Below are positions 31,406 through 38,810 of a DNA stretch of 39,053 nt, piece after piece; the stretch's first letter is position 1, and each line of letters opens with the position of its first letter. Under the pieces are notes generated by a model that had not been told where the DNA came from, did not search any database, and worked only from the letters and a program-made list of their open reading frames with translations. Origin of the DNA: Candidatus Martarchaeota archaeon (lineage in GTDB: Archaea; Micrarchaeota; Micrarchaeia; Micrarchaeales; Micrarchaeaceae). A program made the translations under genes and the position numbers. The stretch covers positions 1 to 39,053 of the forward strand of contig JAMCYB010000022.1 in assembly GCA_023474385.1 (NCBI GenBank), written 5' to 3'.

Positions 31406-33787
31406 TTATGTTATCTGCTCCCCGGGGTTATCTGCGTCGATCAGTTTTATGAACCCTGAAGACAGGTACATCTTCAGCTCCTCCGCTTCACGGCTCGTAG
31501 AAGAATAGATCTTTGACCTGAACTCGTCCAGCTTGTCGGAGTTAAGGAAAGCCACGAACATACTGACGTCTGGATACAGCGTTATCTTGCGGAACTTGCT
31601 GGAATCCGAATATATCACTATATACACCCTGTCACCGCGTATCGTTGCGACCATGTCCGCCAGGTTGCTCGCGTCGAGGTCCGAGAAGATGAACGTGTTT
31701 GAGACAAAGAATGTCCTTAGTTTTTTGAATGTGGCGAGGTAATCCGGATCGTGGCCGCTCTGCTCTACCCAGTAGGCCGGCATGTAAAGCCCGTCGCGCT
31801 CTATCAAAAGCTTGTTGGCCTGAAGCTTGCTGAGTATCATGTCTATGTTGTTGTACGTAAGGTTGACCGGTACGTTGCCAAACCTTATGTAGTTTGCTAT
31901 AGCGCTCTTTATCTCCTTCTTTGACAGCGGCATGAACTTCCAGTGGTAGTACATGTTGAGCTTGTCAAAAGCGCCGAGCAGCTCCTTGGACTGCAACTTT
32001 ATCTGCGTCTTGGCCTGAGGAGGCAGCATCGGCACGTCTATATAGAATTCGTCCCTGTTCGGCGCCCTTACGAGCACCAGCATCAGGAAGACTATTATCG
32101 CAACTACCGCAAGCTCTACGTACTGCTTATTTATCTTGAGCACCTGCGGCGGGTTGTAAAGGGAATACGTGAAGTTCTCGGAGAACATACCTATGGAGAA
32201 GTTCACGCTGCCGAACATCTGCGGCGAACCTCTGGGCAGCGTGTACACTATCGTGCCGTTCGACACGACTCCGCTCTCTGGATAGAGCTTGTTCGCGTTT
32301 ATCGTGTAGTTTATGCCTGATATCGGCACCCCACTGTCTGATATGGAGAAGGTGAAGGTGCCGGAAGAAAAGTTCTTCACTACCGGGCTTATAGTTAGGG
32401 GCGGAACGTAGACGAGGGCATCGCCGTACCTTTTGTTCGACAGCCCCTGGAGCGATGCTACGTAGCTCCCGGGCCCGAGCGGTATACTCATGTACTTTAT
32501 GAATGTAAAGTTCCCAGAAGCCGATAGGGGCGGCAGCGGTATCGAGAGCACGCTCTCGCCGTATAGATTGTATATCGTGAGGTGCGGCTCTATCGATACA
32601 GGAGAAGATGAATTCGTGAATATCTGCATCTGCACGTTGATGTTGGAATTGGGTGTTATGACTCCAGGGAGGGATAGCGTTCCGTTTATCGCAAAGCTTG
32701 GTTCAAAGTTAGAGTAGTAGAAGAAGGAGTTAGACGTGTCTGAGAAGCTCGAGTTGGTATACACCGCTAGCCTTCCGTAGCTGCTGTCCAACTGCGAGAG
32801 CATAGAACCGCCGTAGCTTATCATCGGGGTTTCAAGCAGCAGCCCGCTGCTGCCGGTCGAGAACGCGTAGTAACTCGTTGGTACGGGTATTCTCTCATAA
32901 CCGCTCGAGTAGTATGGAAGCCAGAAGAGCGACGCAATAGCCCTGGATACGTCAGACGCTGAATCCGATGCGCTGCTCCACGAATTCAGATAGTTGGAAA
33001 ACGCCACTATGGAGCCGCTGCCAACGTTCTCGTACGTGGAATTGTAATACGGATGGCCGTTTAAGAATGAGAAAGTGGGGGCAGAAAAATAAAATGTGCT
33101 GTTCGGTATCGTGCCCGGCTGTATTTTGCCGGAGTACTGCGATGTCTTCAGGAACGTTGGTAGGGAATAGACGGGGGTAATCACGCTCCCCTGCAGCAGC
33201 ACGTTCGAGAAGTTCCTGCCTATGTATACTATGCTGGTGCCCTTCGATAGCAGATAGTCTATGACCGTCATGTTTGTGTTTTCATACGGCTGCAAGAAGA
33301 CGCCAGGCAGCAGGCCGTTAGGGACCACGAGCACAGAATCGTTCTGTATCCCGGTCACGTTCTGCAGCGATACGCCGACGAGCGAGCTCTGGTTCGCGAT
33401 TACGCCGTAGTGGTACAGGCCGGTAGCAAGGTCGGAAGTGAACAGGGCGATGTTACCGCATCCTATGCATTCGTTTGTGGTGTTCAGTATGTATACGTTG
33501 GAAGGTATGGGCGTCTTGTAAAGGGCCGCGTACACGTAAAGCGATGAGACGTTCCGCGATGAGTAGTCCAGCAGCAGGTACGGCACAACGGTGCTGAGGT
33601 TGCCATAGAAAAGCAGGTCCTGCGAGGACACATCCGTACCGAGCGATGGAGGCCCGGTTTTTACTGCGACGGGTATTGTCGGATGTATGCTTGAAAGCTC
33701 GATCCTAAGATATACGATCATCGCGACGACGAATAGTACCAGGATGACCAGGATTGCTATCATAGTCGTTTTGGTTTTTTTCTGCAT
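31406..33787 (-). CDS. Large membrane-anchored protein with a glycosylated-type outer domain
   Basis: No family is recognised. This 793-residue protein has a membrane helix at about 8-28, a long outer region of about 525 residues, a second helix at about 555-578, and a cytosolic C-terminal part of about 213 residues. The outer region is rich in Ser, Thr, Tyr and Asn with many N-x-S/T sites, a CIGCG motif near 108, and beta-rich segments suggesting Ig-like domains toward its end. The cytosolic part contains helical segments resembling a winged helix (LSKLQANKLLIERDGLYMP). It is the last gene of the minus-strand cluster with the VirB4-type ATPase and could be its surface or adhesion component, coupling outside contact to the cytosol. 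That role is inferred from position only. Confidence 0.6.
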   Translation of the reverse strand: MQKKTKTTMIAILVILVLFVVAMIVYLRIELSSIHPTIPVAVKTGPPSLGTDVSSQDLLFYGNLSTVVPYLLLDYSSRNVSSLYVYAALYKTPIPSNVYILNTTNECIGCGNIALFTSDLATGLYHYGVIANQSSLVGVSLQNVTGIQNDSVLVVPNGLLPGVFLQPYENTNMTVIDYLLSKGTSIVYIGRNFSNVLLQGSVITPVYSLPTFLKTSQYSGKIQPGTIPNSTFYFSAPTFSFLNGHPYYNSTYENVGSGSIVAFSNYLNSWSSASDSASDVSRAIASLFWLPYYSSGYERIPVPTSYYAFSTGSSGLLLETPMISYGGSMLSQLDSSYGRLAVYTNSSFSDTSNSFFYYSNFEPSFAINGTLSLPGVITPNSNINVQMQIFTNSSSPVSIEPHLTIYNLYGESVLSIPLPPLSASGNFTFIKYMSIPLGPGSYVASLQGLSNKRYGDALVYVPPLTISPVVKNFSSGTFTFSISDSGVPISGINYTINANKLYPESGVVSNGTIVYTLPRGSPQMFGSVNFSIGMFSENFTYSLYNPPQVLKINKQYVELAVVAIIVFLMLVLVRAPNRDEFYIDVPMLPPQAKTQIKLQSKELLGAFDKLNMYYHWKFMPLSKKEIKSAIANYIRFGNVPVNLTYNNIDMILSKLQANKLLIERDGLYMPAYWVEQSGHDPDYLATFKKLRTFFVSNTFIFSDLDASNLADMVATIRGDRVYIVIYSDSSKFRKITLYPDVSMFVAFLNSDKLDEFRSKIYSSTSREAEELKMYLSSGFIKLIDADNPGEQIT

Positions 33788-33808
33788 CGCAACTACCGCC
33801 CGAACTCT

Positions 33809-33952
33809 CTAAACCTTGGACTGATCCTGCTTTATCTTGAACATCTTCATAAAAAGCTTGGTCATAAAGTTCTGCTTCTCTCCCAGAGGGTTAACGACGT
33901 TGTAGACCCTTATGTAGCGGAGCTTCTTGTTGATCCTTACTAAATATTTCAT
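33809..33952 (-). CDS. Small basic 47-residue protein
   Basis: This short frame fills the gap between the 793- and 245-residue genes. It starts with ATG at 33952, 12 nt after the upstream stop, and ends 21 nt before the next start. The product begins MKYLVRINKKLRYIRVYNVV and ends with KMFKIKQDQSKV. It is highly basic, with an amphipathic helix-like second half. No homologue is known to me. The tight fit in the cluster and the lack of any other use for this DNA make it plausible. It is short, so it could be spurious. Confidence 0.5.
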   Translation of the reverse strand: MKYLVRINKKLRYIRVYNVVNPLGEKQNFMTKLFMKMFKIKQDQSKV

Positions 33953-33964
33953 AATATCATTCGG

Positions 33965-34702
33965 CTATCCTCTAAGCCCTATGTATCCGAGCGAAACCAT
34001 CTTGTTGAGTATCTGCTCCACGCGCGGCGGTATCAGCTTGTAGGTTTCCGCAAACTCGTTGACATCTATCGTGTTGTTGTGCGACTCTATCCACTCCTGC
34101 ACCATGACCATCAGGGACTCGTCAGAGTAGGTCTCCAGTGATTTGAGCCTGTCCTTCAGCGCTGCGTTCTCCTGGCTCAGTTGCGAAGCCTGCACCGTAA
34201 GGTTTTTGTTCGACGAGGTCAGCTCTATGTTCAGCCTCTTGAGCTCGCGGTACTCGTTGAAGAGCGAATCGTAGTTGTTGAACAGCGTGCTGTAGCTCTG
34301 CGACATAGAATTAAGCACGTCGTCTATTGTTGAGTCGGAGTACTGGAAGAACTCCGCGAGGTTCGGCGTGTACAGATCGGATATCAGCGAGAGGACGCTG
34401 AACACGTTCTTTATTACGGTCAGCCTTCTTAGCTTCTCGCTCGCGTCCATCGGGATGGTATATTCTATTTCCATCCTGTCCTTGAAGAGCTTTATTACGA
34501 AGAACAGGAAGGGGCGCTTCTGTATGTCCCTGCTCTCGACCCTTATGAGCGACAGAGAATCCGTATCGCGCTTTGCCGAGAACATCTGCAACGATGAGAG
34601 CCTGCTCGCTATCGCGTCGAAGCTGCCGAGCAGGGTGCCGCCTATGCTTATCGTGCTTACCTTGGGCTCTACTACACCGGTCTCTTCAGCCAAAACAACC
34701 AC
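33965..34702 (-). CDS. Coiled-coil protein with a C-terminal winged-helix-like domain
   Basis: No family is recognised in this 245-residue protein. Residues about 1-100 form a mixed domain (beta strands such as FLFFVIKLFKDRMEIEYTI). Residues about 115-195 form a clear coiled coil (YSTLFNNYDSLFNEYREL, then SSNKNLTVQASQLSQENAAL). Residues about 200-245 resemble a winged helix (VNEFAETYKLIPPRVEQILN, KMVSLGYIGLRG). It starts with GTG at 34702; no in-frame start lies upstream of a stop. It may be a cytosolic scaffold or regulator of the ATPase cluster. A TATA element at 34784-34794 suggests it begins a second transcript in the cluster. Confidence 0.6.
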   Translation of the reverse strand: MVVLAEETGVVEPKVSTISIGGTLLGSFDAIASRLSSLQMFSAKRDTDSLSLIRVESRDIQKRPFLFFVIKLFKDRMEIEYTIPMDASEKLRRLTVIKNVFSVLSLISDLYTPNLAEFFQYSDSTIDDVLNSMSQSYSTLFNNYDSLFNEYRELKRLNIELTSSNKNLTVQASQLSQENAALKDRLKSLETYSDESLMVMVQEWIESHNNTIDVNEFAETYKLIPPRVEQILNKMVSLGYIGLRG

Positions 34703-34783
34703 TGAATAATCCTGCTATCCGACAGGCGTTCAAAGAACAATCTTTTCGTCCGTGGGGGCAGAACATAGATATAGAGGAATAAG

Positions 34784-34795
34784 GTTATAAAAAGA
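34784..34795 (-). promoter_or_regulatory. TATA-box promoter within the secretion-like cluster
   Basis: The minus strand reads CTTTTTATAACC in the 132-bp gap between the zinc-ribbon gene and the coiled-coil gene. It would start a transcript with a leader of about 55-60 nt for the three genes downstream. Confidence 0.4.
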
Positions 34796-34834
34796 TTGTT
34801 ATGCCATCGATGCCTCGTTTTATGCCTGGCGTTG

Positions 34835-35260
34835 TCAGCGCTTTCCGATTACTTTCGCCGCGGTCTTTTGTTCACCGCTACCTGCAGCCGTCCTGTTCGG
34901 GACCACGAGCCCAGGCACGTAGTTTACCAGCGAGAGCAGGTACAGGAAGAGCACGATTATGACACCGTAGAGAAGCGCCGACAGCTTGTCGTGCGACAGG
35001 ACTATGAACGCTCCTGCGAAGAGGAAGCCCAGGACGAGATAGACGACCTGCCGCCTGATCATCCTCTCCCTCGCCTTCTTGTACTTTGGGTAGCACTCCC
35101 TGCACACCACGAGCACGTACCCCTTCTCGTTTCTCGTTACGTACCTCTTTATGAGCCTGATTCCGTTTATCACGAAGTCCTCCTTTACGGGCAGCCCGTC
35201 CTTTGCCTCTCCGCAGATTATGCATCGCTTGCCGTTGCCCTTCGCATTTTCATTGTTCAA
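34835..35260 (-). CDS. Zinc-ribbon protein with two membrane helices
   Basis: This 141-residue protein starts with a cytosolic zinc ribbon: CIICG near residue 13 and CRECYPKY near 53. Two membrane helices follow at about 70-90 and 95-115 (VVYLVLGFLFAGAFIVLS and LLYGVIIVLFLYLLSLV), then a short tail. No family is recognised. It starts with TTG at 35260, whose last bases overlap the TGA of the preceding small protein (TTGA), behind a GGTG ribosome site, so translation is coupled. It probably anchors or bridges cytosolic parts of the ATPase machine. Confidence 0.7.
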   Translation of the reverse strand: MNNENAKGNGKRCIICGEAKDGLPVKEDFVINGIRLIKRYVTRNEKGYVLVVCRECYPKYKKARERMIRRQVVYLVLGFLFAGAFIVLSHDKLSALLYGVIIVLFLYLLSLVNYVPGLVVPNRTAAGSGEQKTAAKVIGKR

Positions 35261-35565
35261 CCAAACACCACATCTGCCTCGTACACTCTTCCTATCTCAG
35301 ACGTTATCCTCTTCTCGTCGACCATACCCATGACCCCGTTTATCATTACGTCATCCATGCCGAGGCGCCTGAGTACGTTGACTATGTCATCCCTCTCCAG
35401 GCCAGCCTTTTCAAGGAGCGACACGAACGAGACAACGTTTATGTGCCTGTGCGATTTCTCCATCGCGGCTATGAGGCCTTCGATGCTCTTCTCGCTGACC
35501 TTGAGCGCAAGAAGGACGCGCCTTATCTCGATTCTGGATATAGTGAAGGTATTCGCGCTAGCCAT
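35257..35565 (-). CDS. Small helical protein matching the ATPase C-terminal tail
   Basis: Nearly the whole of this 102-residue protein matches residues 431-498 of the ATPase encoded just upstream, without gaps over about 68 residues. Shared positions include EIRRVLLALKVS/ELKNVLIDCNLS, DIVNVLRRLG/DIISFLKNLG and the closing VMG/IMG. Identity is about 25 percent by eye. The module is all-helical, with two similar hairpins that recall EF-hand pairs but without calcium ligands. The ATG at 35565 overlaps the ATPase stop by 8 nt and has GGGTG upstream; a GTG at 35574 is an alternative. It could bind the ATPase tail or compete for the same partner. Confidence 0.75.
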   Translation of the reverse strand: MASANTFTISRIEIRRVLLALKVSEKSIEGLIAAMEKSHRHINVVSFVSLLEKAGLERDDIVNVLRRLGMDDVMINGVMGMVDEKRITSEIGRVYEADVVFG

Positions 35566-37066
35566 TCTGCGCACCCATTATCCTGGTTATCAGCTGGTCG
35601 GGTATGCCGAGGTTCTTTAGGAATGATATTATGTCGCCTACCCTGGCGCCGTGGGACCTGAGCGAGTTTATGAAATCGTTCATCTTGAAATTCCTGTCCT
35701 GCTGGTCGAAAGTAGTGAAGATCGAGGTTATATCCTCGTTTGACAGGTTGCAGTCTATCAGTACGTTCTTCAGCTCATCCTTCTCGAACTGGTACTCGCG
35801 CTGTATGATTCCTGAAGATATCTCGCTCTGCGTTAGCATGTCCGCGAGGTCGATAGTATACACGTACAGCGGCTCCTCGCCCTTCACCTTCTCGAGCAGG
35901 AACGTCTCGGGGAACCTCAGCGCGGTCTGGAACGCCATTACGACCGCTACCTGCCCCACTCCGAACTTCCCTATCTCGGACCTTATGAAGTCTGAGAAGT
36001 TCAGCGACCCCTGAAGGTAGTTCATGAACTTTTCGAACTTTATCCTCAGCATGAAGTTCGTGCCTACGTTCGAGAATATCGCCTCGTTTATGTCGGTGGG
36101 GTTCTGCGATGCGACTATCAGGCCGAACCTGTACTTCCTTCCCTCCCTTACTATCGTAACGGCGTCGCTCTTCTCGTCGCTCGCGACCTTCCACGCCTCG
36201 TCCAGCACCACGAACGTCTTGAGGCCCTTTGACTCGCTCCACACCTCTGCCCTCATAAGCTCCTTTAGAGTCTGGAGTATGAACAGCGCCGCCAGCGCCC
36301 TGAACGTGTCGTCGGACAGCGCGGACAGGTCTATGTCAACGAGCCCCGACTCCACGAGCTTCGAGAGCTCGAGCGTGCTCTTCCTTGCGAAGTAGTCCTC
36401 GCCCTCCCTGGCGAACTGCCTCAGCCTGTATATCGCGTTCTCGAGCTCGGCGGGATACTCGTACGTGCCTTCCTGCAGCTTCTCCGAGAGCAGCGAGATC
36501 GCGTCCTTCAGCGTCGGGGCGTCCTTTCCCTCAGGCGCCCTCTCGGACAGCGTGAATCCCGCGTTGACGTAGGCCTGCTCTATCGCCTCCTCGGTCAGCC
36601 TCTTCTGCTCCGGATACGTGCCGATGTCGGTCAGTATGTCGAGTGAGTTTATTATCTGTTTCACCCTGTCCAGCGGCTTCATCCCTGAAAGGTCCATTAT
36701 GTTTATGTACGAACCCTTGCCCAGCGAGACGACGGTCCCACCGCTCTGGTTGACCCAGGCCTTGTACTCCCCGGCCCAGTCTATTATGACCGCGTTTGTT
36801 CCCCATATGTAGTTGGCCCTCAGTATGAAGGTCTTCACGAAGTAGCTCTTTCCGGCTCCGGTTATACCGACAACTGCTATGTGGGGGTTGGTGATGTTCA
36901 GGAACGACCACGTGAACGGAACGCGGAATATTTTGGTGTTGCCTATGAATATCGACTTGAACGGATCGTTGAGCAGAACGCTCGCCGGAGGCTCGGGTGG
37001 TCTGGATATGAACGCCCTCTTCGCTATTTCGTTGCTCATTATATGCTGGAATCTTAGTATCGTCAT
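35558..37066 (-). CDS. VirB4/HerA-type secretion or DNA-transfer ATPase
   Basis: This 502-residue protein is a P-loop ATPase of the HerA/VirB4 superfamily. Walker A is GITGAGKSY at 67-75, a conserved IIDWAGEY at 94-101 follows, Walker B is FVVLDEAWK at 285-293, and the sensor is ASQNPTDI at 319-326. The ATPase core is typical of VirB4/TraC, but the usual N-terminal domain is almost absent (only about 60 residues precede the P-loop), and it appears to be encoded by separate genes upstream. Residues about 431-498 form a helical tail that is duplicated in the next gene. I chose the ATG at 37066 behind GGGATGA, after the upstream stop; a longer frame would overlap that gene. It should power assembly of, or transport through, a membrane complex. 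Confidence 0.88.
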   Translation of the reverse strand: MTILRFQHIMSNEIAKRAFISRPPEPPASVLLNDPFKSIFIGNTKIFRVPFTWSFLNITNPHIAVVGITGAGKSYFVKTFILRANYIWGTNAVIIDWAGEYKAWVNQSGGTVVSLGKGSYINIMDLSGMKPLDRVKQIINSLDILTDIGTYPEQKRLTEEAIEQAYVNAGFTLSERAPEGKDAPTLKDAISLLSEKLQEGTYEYPAELENAIYRLRQFAREGEDYFARKSTLELSKLVESGLVDIDLSALSDDTFRALAALFILQTLKELMRAEVWSESKGLKTFVVLDEAWKVASDEKSDAVTIVREGRKYRFGLIVASQNPTDINEAIFSNVGTNFMLRIKFEKFMNYLQGSLNFSDFIRSEIGKFGVGQVAVVMAFQTALRFPETFLLEKVKGEEPLYVYTIDLADMLTQSEISSGIIQREYQFEKDELKNVLIDCNLSNEDITSIFTTFDQQDRNFKMNDFINSLRSHGARVGDIISFLKNLGIPDQLITRIMGAQNG

Positions 37067-37070
37067 GCAA

Positions 37071-37904
37071 TCATCCCTGCTGGCTAAACTGCGCCGCCAC
37101 GTCTTCAAATGTTGTGGGAAGCATGAAGCTGTACATGAAGAGCGAGTAAAGCTCCCTTCCCTCTATCCTCGTCAGGTCTACGTCCAGCGCGCTCAGCGCG
37201 ACCTGGAGCTGCTTGACCTGAGCGTCGAGCGCGTCCAGCGACGCCTTCTCGCTTATCCCAACCGCTGTAGTCTCTACGTACATGAGCGTGGCCACCGGCT
37301 TTTCGCCCTGCGAGATCCTGTCTATCTTCGCCTGTATCATGTTGATGTTGCGCTGTATATTTGTTATAGTGACGTCGTTCGTACCCTGGCTCTGCAGCGC
37401 ACGTGAAAGCTGGAACTCCTGGTACCCCCTCTTGCCCTCGAGCTCGTCCCTGACCTTCTGCACGTCCATGCCCGAAGAGACCACGTGGTACTTGAACGGA
37501 AAGTGGATGTTTGCGATCGCGCGCTCCCACTTCTCCGGAGCCTGGCGCAGCTGGTCTTCTACAGACTCCTCGACCCGTTCTTCCTTGAATGTATAGGCGA
37601 AGAGGTTCGCCGATATGTAGCCCGTAGAGTAGAATATGCCGTTGACGTTCTTGACTACCGCGTTCTGCTTCTTGACTATATAGTAGTTGGCCACAGGCTG
37701 GAAAGACACGCCGAGCAGCGTCGTGAAAAGCGGAAATACCACGAAATCCGCGAACGTGAAGAGCAGAAGGAATCCGAGAGTCAGCAGCGATAGTAATATA
37801 ACCGCAGACGAAGCGAGGCCCTTGCCGAAGCTGCCCGCTCCTTCTATCGCGATAAGCGTTATCAGCGCGGTGAATGCAAGGTACATTATCGTCTCTTCGT
37901 CCAT
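37071..37904 (-). CDS. Membrane protein resembling a VirB4 N-terminal domain (paralogue 2)
   Basis: This 277-residue protein begins with hydrophobic helices at about 7-24 and 30-70, a PrgI-like membrane part. The rest is cytosolic. Residues about 85-110 read AVVKNVNGIFYSTGYISANLF, and residues about 225-270 read LSALDVDLTRIEGRELYSLF then FMLP. In VirB4/TraC proteins a similar gl-v-x-L-x-x-eL-x-x-ll-x-P pattern closes the N-domain before the ATPase core. The following gene is the ATPase core, so VirB4 seems split here. The start ATG directly abuts the stop of the previous, similarly built gene. The VirB4 relation is an inference from pattern, not a search result. Confidence 0.65.
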   Translation of the reverse strand: MDEETIMYLAFTALITLIAIEGAGSFGKGLASSAVILLSLLTLGFLLLFTFADFVVFPLFTTLLGVSFQPVANYYIVKKQNAVVKNVNGIFYSTGYISANLFAYTFKEERVEESVEDQLRQAPEKWERAIANIHFPFKYHVVSSGMDVQKVRDELEGKRGYQEFQLSRALQSQGTNDVTITNIQRNINMIQAKIDRISQGEKPVATLMYVETTAVGISEKASLDALDAQVKQLQVALSALDVDLTRIEGRELYSLFMYSFMLPTTFEDVAAQFSQQG

Positions 37905-38741
37905 TTACTCTCCCGTTTGCTCCCCTGCTCCCTTGGTGAGGCTCTCACTCACCGTAGAGTAGGGTATTAGAAATTCGGGCTCTATAAACTTCAGCAGGTC
38001 GTTGCCCGTTATTATGCTGGGCGTGACCCCGAGCACGGCGCCTATGCCGGACATGAGCTCAGTGGCCTTCTGCTGCGCTATCGATACCGCCTCGTACTCC
38101 TTGGTACCCGAAGCGGAAACTCCGGCGTAAGTGAGCAGCTCAAGGGACTGTATGGAGGTTATGCTGTCGAGTATGTTTCTCCACATAGAGAGCTCTCCCC
38201 TCAGCCTTTCCACCATCTTCGGATCTGTACCGTCCTGCGACGCCTTGACCTCATCGTTCTCCAGCTCGTTGATCTTCTCCCTGAGCTGCATTATGTAAAC
38301 GTCCTTGTCCATCGTGTAGAGCTGAGTGGTGAACCTGGCTGGATCCTTGCTGAGGCTGACCAGCCTGCTTACCTGCGTCGCGAAATCGATCTTCTCGTCA
38401 TCGCTCATTTCGGTAGCTGACCTGTAGAGCGGAATGCTGATGTATATCGTAGCGATGAAGTCTTCGCCGCTCTTGCGAAGTATGGAATCCTGGGCCGTTG
38501 AGAGCCAGTAGGCGTTCTCGTCGCTCAGGACAACTCTCTTTGATCTCTGCCTCATCATTGGTATTAGGAAGGGAGTGTAGTACCTGGTCATTATGGCCAG
38601 AATGTCCATGAACAGGGCTAGCAGCAGCAGCACGAACTTCGCTATCAGCAGGAATGATGTAGACGGCAGGGTGATCGACGCGGCTAGGAAGACCACGGAC
38701 ACTCCGAGGAAGCCCATGAATATGAGATACTTTTTTTCCAT
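37905..38741 (-). CDS. Membrane protein resembling a VirB4 N-terminal domain (paralogue 1)
   Basis: This 278-residue protein has two membrane helices at about 5-22 and 29-52. A cytosolic domain with DFIATIYISIPLYRS near 92 and a coiled coil near 145-185 follows. The end, GAVLGVTPSIITGNDLLKFI then PEFLIP, matches in position and pattern the end of the next protein (LSALDVDLTRIEGRELYSLF then FMLP). The two are therefore likely diverged paralogues, both with PrgI-like helices plus a VirB4-type N-domain. Its stop touches the next start (TAAATG), so the pair is translated together. A TATA-like element near 38793-38801 may drive it. Confidence 0.62.
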   Translation of the reverse strand: MEKKYLIFMGFLGVSVVFLAASITLPSTSFLLIAKFVLLLLALFMDILAIMTRYYTPFLIPMMRQRSKRVVLSDENAYWLSTAQDSILRKSGEDFIATIYISIPLYRSATEMSDDEKIDFATQVSRLVSLSKDPARFTTQLYTMDKDVYIMQLREKINELENDEVKASQDGTDPKMVERLRGELSMWRNILDSITSIQSLELLTYAGVSASGTKEYEAVSIAQQKATELMSGIGAVLGVTPSIITGNDLLKFIEPEFLIPYSTVSESLTKGAGEQTGE

Positions 38742-38810
38742 TCTGCATCGTCTCCGTTAAAGGGCCGCACTACGAACCATCGTATTGCACCAGTATATAA
38801 AGTTTGCAAA

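Noticed and set aside
34796..35620. Plus-strand frame of 274 codons
   Set aside because: Antisense to the zinc-ribbon gene and the tail-module gene, which have coupled starts and clear motifs.
35558..37066. Annotation as the repair helicase HerA
   Set aside because: There is no NurA neighbour and no HAS-barrel N-domain, and the gene sits among membrane proteins, so a VirB4-type transport role fits better.
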